Shown: positions 43,224 to 52,615, counted from the stretch's first letter. The stretch is DNA of 64,000 nt from Suilimivivens sp964393865 (GCA_964393865.1 CAYMUW010000004.1:43820-107819); one strand, 5' to 3'. The notes: a model not told the origin generated them from the sequence alone. A program made the numbers and translations.

Positions 43224-44315
43224 ATGGCAAAAATAATTTTAACCGGCGACAGACCTACCGGACGTCTTCATGTTGGTCATTATGTAGGTTCCCTGAAAAG
43301 AAGAGTGGAGCTGCAAAACTCCGGTATGTTCGATAAAATTTTTATTATGATTGCAGATGCCCAGGCTCTTACCGACAATGCCGAGCAGCCCGAAAAGGTG
43401 CGTCAGAACATTGTTGAGGTAGCTTTAGACTATTTATCCTGCGGACTTGATCCCAAGCAGTCCACACTGCTGATCCAGTCTCAGATTCCGGAGCTTTGCG
43501 AGCTTACTTTTTACTATATGAATCTGGTAACCGTTTCCAGACTTCAAAGAAACCCTACCGTGAAATCCGAAATTCAAATGCGGAACTTTGAGGCAAGTAT
43601 TCCGGTGGGCTTCTTTACCTATCCCATCAGCCAGGCTGCTGACATTACTGCTTTTAAAGCAACCACAGTGCCCGTAGGTGAGGATCAGATGCCTATGCTG
43701 GAGCAGACCAAGGAAATCGTGCGCAAGTTTAACGCCGTATACGGTGACACCCTTGTGGAGCCCGATATTCTTCTCCCCGACAATAAGGCGTGCCTGCGTC
43801 TTCCCGGTATTGACGGCAAGGCCAAGATGAGCAAATCCCTTAACAACTGTATTTACCTTTCCGACACCGAGGAGGATGTACGCAAGAAGGTTATGTCCAT
43901 GTTTACAGACCCTAATCATCTTCAGGTTTCCGATCCCGGACGGGTAGAGGGCAACCCTGTATTTATCTATCTGGATGCCTTCTGTAAGGATGAAATGTTT
44001 GCCGAGTACCTCCCCGAATATGCAAATCTGGAGGAATTAAAAGCCCACTACACCAGAGGCGGTTTAGGCGATGTAAAGGTGAAGAAATTCCTGAACAACG
44101 TGCTTCAGGAGGAGCTTTCTCCTATCCGTGCAAGAAGAAAGGAATGGGAAAAGGATATTCCCGCTGTTTATGAGATTCTTCATGCGGGAAGCCTTGCTGC
44201 AAAAGAAGTTGCAGCCCAGACTCTTGATGATGTGAAGAAATCCATGAAGATTAATTATTTTGACGACCATGCGCTGATTGCGGAACAGGCAGAGAAATAC
44301 GCAGGTCAGGAATAG
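43224..44315 (+). CDS. trpS: Tryptophanyl-tRNA synthetase
   Basis: A 363-residue class I aminoacyl-tRNA synthetase that charges tRNA-Trp. The ATP site motif HVGH is at 16-19 (HIGH equivalent), KMSKS is intact in GKAKMSKSLNN, and GEDQ (VPVGEDQMPMLEQ) is the Trp-specific element. It is slightly longer than the 330-residue norm because of internal helices. The ribosome site GGAGGATATT fixes the ATG at 43224. TATAAT at 43185-43190 is the likely -10. The leader is too short for a T-box. Confidence 0.96.
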   Translation: MAKIILTGDRPTGRLHVGHYVGSLKRRVELQNSGMFDKIFIMIADAQALTDNAEQPEKVRQNIVEVALDYLSCGLDPKQSTLLIQSQIPELCELTFYYMNLVTVSRLQRNPTVKSEIQMRNFEASIPVGFFTYPISQAADITAFKATTVPVGEDQMPMLEQTKEIVRKFNAVYGDTLVEPDILLPDNKACLRLPGIDGKAKMSKSLNNCIYLSDTEEDVRKKVMSMFTDPNHLQVSDPGRVEGNPVFIYLDAFCKDEMFAEYLPEYANLEELKAHYTRGGLGDVKVKKFLNNVLQEELSPIRARRKEWEKDIPAVYEILHAGSLAAKEVAAQTLDDVKKSMKINYFDDHALIAEQAEKYAGQE

Positions 44316-44350
44316 TTGCGAAAGGTCTAAAATTGCACAGTATTTTTATA

Positions 44351-44379
44351 GCGCAAGTTTGCTGAGCTTGCGCTTTTTT
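44351..44379 (+). terminator. Terminator of trpS
   Basis: GCGCAAG (44351-44357), a nine-base loop and CTTGCGC (44367-44373), then six T. Confidence 0.9.
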
Positions 44380-45519
44380 ATGCCTCTATATACTGCCCTG
44401 CCTGTGCCTTCCACATGGCTGCATACTTTCCGTTCAGCAAAAGAAGCTGCTCATGGGTTCCCTGTTCTGCAATCTGTCCGTTTTCCAGCATGATAATACG
44501 ATCCGCAAGTCTGGTTGTGGACAACGGAAAGAGAAATGTTCCTGATTACATTGCCATATTCCCCGCCGTAAGAAAAGGATACATTTTTAAGCTCCAGGGC
44601 CTTGGCCTGATCGGATACCGGAAGCTTTCTCTCGCTTTTAATCTGAGGCTCATAATCCATAAAATCAAGAATCTTCTGCACATAAAGGCTGGTCTCCGCC
44701 GCATAAGGGTAAACATCTGTAAATACCCTCATTCCCCGCTTCAACCGTCCAAAGGAATTGTACAGAATTGCAACACTGCTGTAGGATAAACCACCCAACA
44801 CAGCTGCCTTAAATACCAGATAAGAAATATACAGCACATCACTGAAAAAATCATTGCTGACGTACTGACGCATGAAATCCAGCCAGAACTTTCTTTTCGT
44901 ATAACGCTTTTCCACCTGATACAGCTGTTCATTTGCTTTCTCGAAATCATCATATAATATCCCGGCAGCCTCCGGGTTTAAGCGAAGCTCCTTTGCATAG
45001 TCGCTGAGATAAAACACTCTTTTCACATATTCCTGCCGCCGTGTTCTGCAAAAAGGTAATGCACCGGTCAATCTGCTTGTCGGCCTCCGATATGGCAAGT
45101 ACCAGCTCATTATAATAATCAGGATTATCGTAGCACTGCAAATCCAACTCTTTCGCTTTTTCATAGAGTGCCATCTTCATCTTTCGGTGCACCTTAGGAA
45201 GCTCCCTGACTGCAATATAATCAGATATAACAGAGGAAAACAGCATTTCCGCCGTTATAAATGCCGCCAGCCCCAGCAGAAATACCCTGTCGGCATTTTT
45301 CACCGAAGACAGACGATGGGAAATAAAGATCATGGTATGATCCTCTCCATCTTTCATAATGCTGTCAAACAGTTCGTACTCCGCAATAGGGTCAAGGGCA
45401 CTGGAAGGCTCATCAAACACTCTCACCGGTGTTTGCCGGACAAAGGCTCTTGCCACCGCTACCGTTTGGCTCTCACCCCCGGCTTTTGCTTATTCCCCCC
45501 TGATTACAATATTTTCCAT
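44378..45519 (-). pseudogene. Shredded two-subunit ABC exporter operon
   Basis: Pieces of two ABC half-transporters in order. ATG at 45519 with AAAGG upstream gives MENIVIRG (ATPase start), then a jump to the end of an ATPase: GGESQTVAVARAF, the Walker B VFDEPSSALDP and H-loop IFISHRLSS. This is fused to a membrane domain (YEKAKELDLQCYDNPDYYN). After CITFLQNT the frame changes to QEYVKRVFYLSDYAKELR, losing middle helices. Later, after VSFSYGGEYGNVIRNISLS, the Walker A to Walker B part of the second ATPase is missing and the end LADRIIMLENGQIAEQGTHE follows in another frame to TAA at 44378. At least four deletions; no complete ATPase site remains. Confidence 0.88.
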
Positions 45520-45535
45520 AGCTCAACCTTTCTTC

Positions 45536-45563
45536 TTGCAATTTTACAAACTTCCTATATACT
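45536..45563 (+). promoter_or_regulatory. Promoter of the DUF5721 gene
   Basis: TTGCAA (45536-45541), a 16-base spacer and TATACT (45558-45563). The leader to the ATG at 45606 is about 35 bases. Confidence 0.5.
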
Positions 45564-45605
45564 GATTATGACGGTTTATTACATTATACAATAACAGGAG
45601 CATTC

Positions 45606-46109
45606 ATGAAATCATACAAAATTACGGAACTGAAAAGCTTCATGAGCAAGCTGCTGGGCAGCAGCGCCTTTGACGGCTTTCTCCTTGCGGAAGCCTCCAT
45701 CAGTACCTACAATACCTTTGTTATCGACGGCCATATTAATAAAGAATTTTTCACAGGTGACATCAATGACGAGGGCATCCTGCTCTCCTATGAGTTTTCC
45801 ATGTGGCAGGATATGCGCAGCATATGCTTTGATCTGATCAAGGGCAAAAGAACTCCCGTGGGCTTTAAGCTTGTGCTGCATTTGAAACCGGAACTGGCTG
45901 ATACTCTGCTGAAGGAAGACAGTGCGGCAGTCTCTCTTTCTGATTTAAAGGCCTTTGTTCTTAATATAAAATACGATGGCAGTGAGCTGAGCTGCATCAC
46001 CGCCACCGCATATCATACTTTTGTTTTGGATAAAACTCCGGATCAAATCTGGGATGAATATCTGATCAGATTCTTCCATGAAAATTCCATCAGCTTTGAG
46101 GTGGGCTGA
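45606..46109 (+). CDS. DUF5721 family protein
   Basis: A 167-residue soluble protein found mainly in Lachnospiraceae (DUF5721). Recognised by the start KSYKITELKSFMSKLL, EASISTYNTFVIDGHINKEF, MWQDMRSICFDLIKGKRTPV and the closing DQIWDEYLIRFFHENSISFE. Beta-rich, no signal peptide. Function unknown. AGGAG precedes the ATG. A single-gene unit between decayed and unknown genes. Confidence 0.87.
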   Translation: MKSYKITELKSFMSKLLGSSAFDGFLLAEASISTYNTFVIDGHINKEFFTGDINDEGILLSYEFSMWQDMRSICFDLIKGKRTPVGFKLVLHLKPELADTLLKEDSAAVSLSDLKAFVLNIKYDGSELSCITATAYHTFVLDKTPDQIWDEYLIRFFHENSISFEVG

Positions 46110-46149
46110 TCTCCCATTGCTTACAGGGAGCCCCGCCGCAGGCGCACAA

Positions 46150-47109
46150 TCAGCTTACCGTATCCACAGCTGCACCCTTTATATCCTCCTCCAGAAGCTT
46201 CATTTCTTCCACGATCTTCTTGATCTCCTGCTGAACTCCTCCGAGCACATCCTCTGACAATGTCATCTGCTCTGTGGCAGCCTTAATCTGTTCCCGGAAC
46301 CGCTCTTCTCTGTCTTCCTTTTCGTCCCGCTTCTCGATTCGTTCTTCTTCCTCTTCCTTCTTCTCCTCTGCCTTTTGGGCGGCCTCTTTCTTTTCCTCCA
46401 TCTCCTCTTCGATGTGATCCTTGGCCTCCTCCACCAGCATACCGATGATTTGGTCTCTGGCTGCCTCCATAATCTCATCTGCGCTTTCATTGGCCTTCTG
46501 CATCGTCTGGGATTTCAGGCGTTCCAGTCTGGTGGCTCTGATTACAGAGTTTTCTGCCAAAATTTCTTCCTCCGCCTCACTGATCTGCTCTTCATACATT
46601 CCGCCATTGGATTTCAGTTCCAGGGAATGCTGTTGGTACTCGCTAAGCCCCGCTTCCTTGATCTGCGCAAGACGTTCGTACTCCTCTGCCGTAAGATGAA
46701 TCCCGGAACCCGGCTTTTGGGAATCAATTTCCTTCTCCAAAAGTTTTAAGTCCTGCTCTTCCTGAGAATCCTCTGCAATCCCATAACTATCATGAAGCCG
46801 GGCGCGTCTGTTTTCTATCTCCTTCAGCTCATCCTTAGCCTTTCCCATATCTTCCTTATATTGATTAATCTTTTCCCGTCTGAGTTCCAGATCGTCATCA
46901 ATCTCACGCTCACTTGCCCACGCATCACTTATGACCTTCATCGCCTGCTTCTGGGCCTGCTGCTTTTTCTGCAAAATGGGATCTGCCGTTTTATTCAATC
47001 CGCCTGCAAAGATACTTTTTCTATTCTGTTCCTTTTCGGCATCCTCGTGCTCATGTCTGGCACGAAGCGTATCGTCCCCAATAAAAATAGTCGTATTCTG
47101 TACCTTCAT
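46150..47109 (-). CDS. Long coiled-coil protein of unknown function
   Basis: A 319-residue, highly charged protein without signal peptide or membrane helix. After an N-terminal MKVQNTTIFIGDDTLR segment, heptad-rich coiled coil covers most of residues 65-310, with an extreme Glu/Lys tract at about 235-275. A conserved-looking break (SGIHLTAEEYERLAQIKEAG) is at about 135-155. No family recognised. AAGGAGG precedes the ATG. It may be a scaffold or a substrate-type protein; a link to the FliD-like gene at 48499 is possible because both lie on the same strand around the DUF3048 gene. Confidence 0.75.
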   Translation of the reverse strand: MKVQNTTIFIGDDTLRARHEHEDAEKEQNRKSIFAGGLNKTADPILQKKQQAQKQAMKVISDAWASEREIDDDLELRREKINQYKEDMGKAKDELKEIENRRARLHDSYGIAEDSQEEQDLKLLEKEIDSQKPGSGIHLTAEEYERLAQIKEAGLSEYQQHSLELKSNGGMYEEQISEAEEEILAENSVIRATRLERLKSQTMQKANESADEIMEAARDQIIGMLVEEAKDHIEEEMEEKKEAAQKAEEKKEEEEERIEKRDEKEDREERFREQIKAATEQMTLSEDVLGGVQQEIKKIVEEMKLLEEDIKGAAVDTVS

Positions 47110-47255
47110 CTGAAACCTCCTTGTTTACACCCCTCTGCTCTATCGCTCCTTCGAATGGCAGGCTCATATATATCTTATTTATTTTATCGGATAAATCAGC
47201 ACTTTTCTTAAGGCTTGTCCCCTTCTCAAGGCTCCATCTTTTTCGTTCTTTTTCA

Positions 47256-47284
47256 TTGACGCTCCGACACCGATAGAGTATGAT
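47256..47284 (+). promoter_or_regulatory. Promoter of the DUF3048 gene
   Basis: TTGACG (47256-47261), a 17-base spacer and TATGAT (47279-47284), each one mismatch from consensus, with a leader of about 60 bases. Confidence 0.7.
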
Positions 47285-47352
47285 ATTGGTACACGCGTTG
47301 CGCTATTTCACGAAATTGTCCAACTGCAATTATTCTTAAGGGGGTTACTGAA

Positions 47353-48423
47353 ATGAACAAGAAGAAATTACTGAAAAGACTTTCCGCTGTTACTGCGGCT
47401 ATTGCTCTGTGCGCAGTGTCCATGCTTTTTGCACCGTCTGCTGCCGGAAGTGATCAGGCCTTGGCGGACGAGCAGGTTCGCAGCGTTTATACCAATGAAT
47501 TGATACCTGCCTCTCTGGCATCCCAGCGTCCCATTGCGGTTATGATGCCCACGGATAAGAAGGCACAGCCTTCCTACGGCATCGGAAACGCCAAGGTTCT
47601 CTATGAAATCATGGAAGAGGGCGAGATTTCCCGCCAGATGGCGATTATCGATGACTGGCAGGGACTGAGCCGTATTGGTAACATCAGAAGCTGCCGCGAT
47701 TATTATATCTCTATTGCCACGGAATGGGACCCCATTCTTGTACACTTTGGCGGAGTCTTCTATATGGCTGACCGCATCACTGCGCCGGATATCAACAACC
47801 TGTCCGGAACCTATGAATACGGTACAGGCGGTGACAGACCGGGTTCCGGTTACTTTTTCCGTACCACCGACAGAAAGGCGCCTCACAATGCCTACATAAG
47901 TGCCGAGGGCATCACCAATGCCAGCAACGCTTTGGGCTATTCCCTGACAGTCAGACCGGAATATTACAATGCTTCCCACTTTAATTTTGCGGAAGGTGTA
48001 AATACCCTGGAGCAGTATCCCGCTGCCATCCCCGGCAATGTGATCGACCTTTCCAATATTTTCACTTACACCAAAAGCTACTTTACCTACAATGCGGAAA
48101 CCGGACTTTATTACAAAAATATTCACGGCAAGGCACAGGTGGACGGGCTTACCGGCGAACAGCTGACATTTGCCAATGTAATCATCCAAAACACCAAATG
48201 GTCCAAGCGGGATGCCAAAGGTTATCTTGCTTTCCAGACCATTGATTCCACTGGTGACGGATATTACTTTACCAAGGGAAGCGGCATTCACATTACATGG
48301 ACGAAAACCTCTGATTACTCTCCTACCAGATACTATGACGATAACGGAAATGAAATTCAAATCAATACCGGCAAAACCTACATCGGCATTGCTCAGGATG
48401 GACGGGCTGTCATGTATTCATAA
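47353..48423 (+). CDS. DUF3048 (YerB-like) secreted protein
   Basis: A 356-residue exported protein: a signal peptide (about 1-30, SAAGSDQALA near the cleavage region) and then the DUF3048 domain, with IAVMMPTDKKAQPSYGIGNA, RIGNIRSCRDYY and HFGGVFYMA in the first half and FANVIIQNTKW and GSGIHITWTKTS in the second. Bacillus YerB is a lipoprotein of unknown role; here there is no lipobox Cys, so it may be released or wall-bound. GGGGG precedes the ATG. A long open frame on the other strand (47368-48360) is a coding shadow. Confidence 0.9.
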   Translation: MNKKKLLKRLSAVTAAIALCAVSMLFAPSAAGSDQALADEQVRSVYTNELIPASLASQRPIAVMMPTDKKAQPSYGIGNAKVLYEIMEEGEISRQMAIIDDWQGLSRIGNIRSCRDYYISIATEWDPILVHFGGVFYMADRITAPDINNLSGTYEYGTGGDRPGSGYFFRTTDRKAPHNAYISAEGITNASNALGYSLTVRPEYYNASHFNFAEGVNTLEQYPAAIPGNVIDLSNIFTYTKSYFTYNAETGLYYKNIHGKAQVDGLTGEQLTFANVIIQNTKWSKRDAKGYLAFQTIDSTGDGYYFTKGSGIHITWTKTSDYSPTRYYDDNGNEIQINTGKTYIGIAQDGRAVMYS

Positions 48424-48427
48424 CACC

Positions 48428-48465
48428 AAAAGCTCGACGAACAGTATTTCTGATCGTCGAGCTTT
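48428..48465 (+). terminator. Terminator of the DUF3048 gene
   Basis: AAAAGCTCGACGA, a 13-base loop, and the complementary TCGTCGAGCTTT, five bases after the stop codon. Confidence 0.85.
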
Positions 48466-48498
48466 CTGTTTAAATCCCCCTGACAGGTTTGCCCTGTC

Positions 48499-49245
48499 TT
48501 ATCCTTTAGAGCTGTACTGGCTTCCGCCGACCAGCACATCAAAAATATCACTTCCATACTTGTTATAAGTATAATTTCCTGCATACTGGTTCTTATTGAT
48601 AACCGCAAGGTTGGTTTTGGCATTGGAGATTACGTTCTCCGCTCTTTTTCCGATGTCATCCACAAAGGTTCCCTCTTTACCAAATGCCTCCTTCAATAAG
48701 AGAGCATCGGCCCCTTCCAGCTTATTCTTATCAATAGACAGCTTTCCGTTGGCATCCGCTGTAATCCCCAGCTCTTCCAGCTGTTTTTGCGCATTCTGGA
48801 AATAGCCCTTCATCTGTTTTAAATATACGCCGTTGACTGTTCCGCCTGCGTTGCTTAGGTCTGCTATCATTGTATTATAGTCACTGACCAAATTCGTAAC
48901 CTCTGTAATTACATCCTCTTTATAGGCGGTCTTTTCCTCATCCGTCATTTCCTCCCATGCCTTGGAGGGCCATGACAACAACTTCTCCGAGCGGGCCTTA
49001 ACGCTTTCCGCAGCCTTTTGCATGGAGGTGTAAGCTTCCTTCTGTTCCTCCTGTGCCTCACTTAATCCATAAGAGTTTTGATCGGCCTTATTTTTGATTG
49101 CGTTGAGCAGCGCATCCTTATTACTCGAACTGCTTTTAGCCACAGCAGCCTGTCCCGCACTGCTGCTTCCTGCGCGTGATCTGGCCTGACTCAACAGTCT
49201 GTTCTGTATAATCAACGAACTGATTCCTCTTGCACTCATTCGCAC
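48499..49245 (-). CDS. Unknown protein with a FliD-like segment
   Basis: A 248-residue protein without a signal peptide. The start (SSLIIQNRLLSQARSRAG) and a Ser/Ala-rich linker are followed by long helices with Lys/Glu heptads (about 60-110) and a segment, LEELGITADANGKLSIDKNK, that resembles the C-terminal domain of the flagellar cap protein FliD, where a helix-strand hairpin of that type is common. The resemblance is limited. No flagellar genes are in the window. The start is GTG at 49245 (AAAGG six bases upstream) or ATG two codons later. It follows the MATE gene by 26 bases. Confidence 0.72.
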   Translation of the reverse strand: MRMSARGISSLIIQNRLLSQARSRAGSSSAGQAAVAKSSSSNKDALLNAIKNKADQNSYGLSEAQEEQKEAYTSMQKAAESVKARSEKLLSWPSKAWEEMTDEEKTAYKEDVITEVTNLVSDYNTMIADLSNAGGTVNGVYLKQMKGYFQNAQKQLEELGITADANGKLSIDKNKLEGADALLLKEAFGKEGTFVDDIGKRAENVISNAKTNLAVINKNQYAGNYTYNKYGSDIFDVLVGGSQYSSKG

Positions 49246-49271
49246 ACCATGCCTTTCCCGGCCTTATTGCT

Positions 49272-50615
49272 TTATTTACTATATCGGCTCTTCTCCAATT
49301 TTTCTTTAGCCGCTTTGTAAAAGCACAGTGATACCACAGTTCCAACCGTCCAACCGATCGGCCATGCGCACCAAATTCCTATGACTCCCAGAGCCTTCGA
49401 CAAAATGATTGCCAACACCACCCGCAAAATCAAATCCGTAAAGGTAGCTATCATAAACTGCAGCATCTTGCTGGCTCCCCGCAGCACACCGTCGGTAACA
49501 AGCTTTGCGGATACCACAAAATAGAAGGGCGCAAGTATTCGCAGAATTTGAATCCCCGTATCCATGGCCAGCCCCTGTGCATTCTCCATAAAAAGAAATA
49601 CCAGCCATTTTCCAAACAGGAAATATACTGCCACAATCGGCACGCATAAAAGCCACACCATCTTAATCCCGGCCTTAAAGCCCTCATGAATTCTGTGGTT
49701 TTTGCCCGCCCCCATATTTTGGGAGGCAAAGTTGGAAATTCCATTTCCCAAAGTGGTAAAGGAGGTAATTACCAGATTATTCAGTTTAATTGCTGCCGCA
49801 TAGCCTGCAATGACAGAAGCTCCGAAGCCGTTAATCAGACTTTGTATCACGATATTTCCCAGGGAAATAAAGCTTTGCTGCAAAATGCTTGGGATTGCAA
49901 CCACACAAATCTGTCCAAATATTTTCCCGGAAAACATCCGTGATTTCTCCGTGCAGGAAAGACTGCTTAGTCTCTTAAATACCACGATCACAGCCAGCAC
50001 GCAGCTCACTCCCTGACAGAGAAAGGTTGCCCATGCCACACCCGAAACACCCATATGAAGGAATTTGACGAAAGCATAATCTACCAGAATATTGGCAGTT
50101 GAGGAAAAAGCCAAAAAAACAAACGGTGTTTTGGAGTCCCCCATTGCCGAAAAAATACCTGTAGCAATATTGTAAAAGAACAAAAAGGGCAGCCCTGCTA
50201 TATAAATGTTCAAATACAGCTGAGAATCCGCCATAATCTCCTCCGGTGTGCGGATCAGCGTAAGAAGCCCCCTGCACCCCAGAAATCCAATCACCATCAA
50301 AAGCAGGCAGAGAACGGCGCCGCCTATCAGCGTGGTATGTACCGTAGTTTTTACATTGTGATACTCTTTTGCACCAAAGTATCGGCTGACAATAACGGAA
50401 CAACCGATATTACAGCCAAAAGCAAAAGCAATGAAAATAAGCGTTATCTCATAGCTGTTCCCCACTGCCGCAAGGGCATTTTCACCTACAAACTTTCCTG
50501 CAATCAGGCTGTCTGCAATATTATAAAGCTGCTGAAAAATAATACTTCCAAAAAGTGGCAGACAAAAGCTCCACAAGACCTTTTCCGCCTGCCCGGTGGT
50601 CAAATCCTTATTCAT
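49272..50615 (-). CDS. MATE family efflux transporter
   Basis: A 447-residue, twelve-helix exporter, the third MATE gene in the window. Marks: WSFCLPLFGSIIFQQLYNIADSLIAGKFVG at the start (split over helix 1-2), SRYFGAKEYHNV and, in the second half, SQNMGAGKNHRIHEGF. It is divergent from a LysR-type gene that would be its natural regulator but is broken. A 26-base gap leads to the FliD-like gene on the same strand. Confidence 0.92.
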   Translation of the reverse strand: MNKDLTTGQAEKVLWSFCLPLFGSIIFQQLYNIADSLIAGKFVGENALAAVGNSYEITLIFIAFAFGCNIGCSVIVSRYFGAKEYHNVKTTVHTTLIGGAVLCLLLMVIGFLGCRGLLTLIRTPEEIMADSQLYLNIYIAGLPFLFFYNIATGIFSAMGDSKTPFVFLAFSSTANILVDYAFVKFLHMGVSGVAWATFLCQGVSCVLAVIVVFKRLSSLSCTEKSRMFSGKIFGQICVVAIPSILQQSFISLGNIVIQSLINGFGASVIAGYAAAIKLNNLVITSFTTLGNGISNFASQNMGAGKNHRIHEGFKAGIKMVWLLCVPIVAVYFLFGKWLVFLFMENAQGLAMDTGIQILRILAPFYFVVSAKLVTDGVLRGASKMLQFMIATFTDLILRVVLAIILSKALGVIGIWCAWPIGWTVGTVVSLCFYKAAKEKLEKSRYSK

Positions 50616-50794
50616 TGATTCTAATACCTTCTTTCTTTTCGCAAATCATCTTGTACTTTTCACCAGCCCAAATTATAATACAAATATCAGCATGTGAAAA
50701 ATGTATTTTTAATATGTATATCATGCAAAAATTACATAATGCACTTTCCACGGGTGCACAAAAGTGCTTCCCAGAATGTTTTTAAGGAGTTTTT

Positions 50795-51356
50795 ATGAAA
50801 TCAAGCTATGACCGCTACTACATCTTTTACCATGTAGCCAAATACAAAAGCTTTACCAAAGCTGCTCAGGTTCTTTCAAGCAATCAGCCCAATGTAACAC
50901 ACGCCATGAATAAACTGGAGCATGAGCTTGGCTGTCGGTTATTTATACGCTCTCACAAGGGCATAACCCTTACCCCCGAAGGAGAAACATTGTATCGCCG
51001 TGCCTCCATTGCTTTTGAGCAACTGACTCTGGCCGAGGACGAGCTGGAGCTTGCCACCGGCCTTCATACAGGAAGCGTTACCATCGGTGCCTGCGAGACG
51101 GCACTTCACGGGTTTCTTCTGCATCACCTCAGCGATTTCTGCAACCAAAATCCCGGCATTCACATCGAACAATCTTGCCATCGGCTTTATTCCCTCCTTT
51201 TATGCCAAAGACTGTCTGGAGCGAAAAGAATGCGTCCGGGTACCGCTGTTTGAACAGCTCCCCGAACGCTCTATTTGTCTGATACAAGATAACGGACGCT
51301 CCCTGAATATAGCTGCAAAAGAGCTCCGCAAATTTCTTCTGGAAAAGGCTACTTAA
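50795..51356 (+). pseudogene. LysR-family regulator with an internal deletion
   Basis: Starts normally: winged helix-turn-helix (about 5-65, YYIFYHVAKYKSFTKAAQVL and QPNVTHAMNKLEHELG), linker helix and the first strand of the effector domain (GSVTIGACETAL). At about 51170, in CACATCGAACAATC, the sequence jumps to the far end of the effector domain in another frame (NLAIGFIPSFYAKDCLE...CLIQDNGRSLNIAAKELRKF) and stops at 51354-51356. About 100 residues of the ligand pocket are gone. The DNA-binding half could still be made. Divergent from the MATE gene. Confidence 0.85.
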
Positions 51357-52140
51357 AGAAGCCGTAAAAGATATAATATGCATGCCTCATATAAATGCTC
51401 AATTCCCAGATAAGACAAAGCACCCATACAGGAAGCATGATTTTCTCAAACTTCTTCTCCTTTTTCCTGAGCTTGCAGATATCTGCTTCCTCCTCCTGCT
51501 GCCTCATCAGACAGTTCATCAGATACCTGCGGTTCTTACGCTTTCCACCCATCACCTTAATTCCCCGGGAAAGACACAATTCGTACAGCTCCCCGGTTGT
51601 ATACTCTTCAAATCTAATCCTCTTTAAACTGCCATTCCCGGCTGCGTTCTCATAGTGCGCTCTCTTACTCAACTCCGCTTCACTGGTTTCCGTACAAATA
51701 AACAAAGCGGCAGCAAACCAAACTCCTATAATGGGTATCAGCGCTGCCAATCCCTGCCACAGCTTATATTCCCTCCATTCTCCTATCCCTTTTTCCGCCC
51801 GCTGATACAGGATATAAGAATAAAGCTCCCCCTGCTCATAGCTTCTGTAATCGTCCGGCGTCACGTTAACCTGCAGACCATCTACCAGGAAGCTATACTT
51901 CGAATAAATACCGCTCCTTGAACGTCCCATGGGAAGCTTAACCTTCCTCTCGATTATCTCCTCTATAACCCCTGTCTCCTCAGATTGCTCACAAAAAACC
52001 GGATAAACAATGGATTTAGCCGCAAAGGGCAACAGTGCCCCTATCGCAAGAGAAAGAATAAGACTGCCAAGATAGCAGGCGGTATATATGTATGGATGCT
52101 TCCGGCATAAATTAACAATGCATTCTTGTAATTTCTTCAT
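51349..52140 (-). CDS. Unknown three-helix membrane protein with SAP-like motif
   Basis: A 263-residue protein with transmembrane helices at about 18-42, 130-150 and 236-255. The outer loop (about 45-125) is beta-rich with GRSRSGIYSKYSFLVDGLQV. The cytoplasmic part holds a helix-turn-helix-like stretch, TGELYELCLSRGIKVMGGK (about 180-198), followed by basic residues, similar to SAP/HeH DNA-binding motifs; this is suggestive only. One base separates it from the YbaK gene upstream, so both are in one operon with the SDR gene. Its stop overlaps the end of the LysR remnant. Confidence 0.7.
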   Translation of the reverse strand: MKKLQECIVNLCRKHPYIYTACYLGSLILSLAIGALLPFAAKSIVYPVFCEQSEETGVIEEIIERKVKLPMGRSRSGIYSKYSFLVDGLQVNVTPDDYRSYEQGELYSYILYQRAEKGIGEWREYKLWQGLAALIPIIGVWFAAALFICTETSEAELSKRAHYENAAGNGSLKRIRFEEYTTGELYELCLSRGIKVMGGKRKNRRYLMNCLMRQQEEEADICKLRKKEKKFEKIMLPVWVLCLIWELSIYMRHAYYIFYGFFK

Positions 52141-52141
52141 T

Positions 52142-52615
52142 TTATGATTCTATGGGCTTGCACACATCCACCCAGCCCTCTTCCCCGGCATACTTTTCCA
52201 TTTCGGGGATGGTCAGCTCAATGGCGCTGTTGCTGCTTCCACAGGCAGGAAAAACAGTTTCAAATCTCTTTAATGACTCATCCAGATAAATCTTTACGCC
52301 TTCCTTTACTCCAAAAGGGCATACACCGCCCACGGCATGTCCGATCAGCTCCACTGCCTGATCCGGAGTCAGCATTTTTGCTTTGGCTCCAAACTGCTTT
52401 TTGTACTTGGAATTATCAATCTTTACATCCCCTGCTGCCACAATAAGAATTGGCTGCTCTCCTACTAAAAAGGAAAGAGTCTTTGCAATTCTTGCCGGTG
52501 CACAGCCTAGAGCCTGTGCCGCCAGAGCTACCGTTGCACTGGACACTTCAAATTCCCTGATCCGATCCTCCATATCAAACTGTCTGAAATATTCCCTTAC
52601 TTTGTCAATTGCCAT
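52142..52615 (-). CDS. YbaK/EbsC-type aminoacyl-tRNA deacylase
   Basis: A 157-residue editing-domain protein. The fold is seen in VALAAQALGCAPARIAKTLSF, the catalytic-type Lys and the VGGVCPFGVKEGVKIYLD segment, and GSSNSAIELTIPEM. Family members hydrolyse misacylated tRNAs such as Cys-tRNA-Pro. The frame opens at 52702 over the SDR gene, but GAGGTGAAGG is placed for the ATG at 52615. It lies between an SDR gene and a membrane protein in one operon. Confidence 0.92.
   Translation of the reverse strand: MAIDKVREYFRQFDMEDRIREFEVSSATVALAAQALGCAPARIAKTLSFLVGEQPILIVAAGDVKIDNSKYKKQFGAKAKMLTPDQAVELIGHAVGGVCPFGVKEGVKIYLDESLKRFETVFPACGSSNSAIELTIPEMEKYAGEEGWVDVCKPIES

Noticed and set aside
44451..45164. 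Functional ABC ATPase/permease
   Set aside because: No frame contains Walker A, signature and Walker B together; pieces need several frame changes to align.
47368..48360. 330-codon open frame antisense to the DUF3048 gene
   Set aside because: It lies entirely opposite a clear exported-protein gene with promoter, ribosome site and terminator; no ribosome site or family features of its own.
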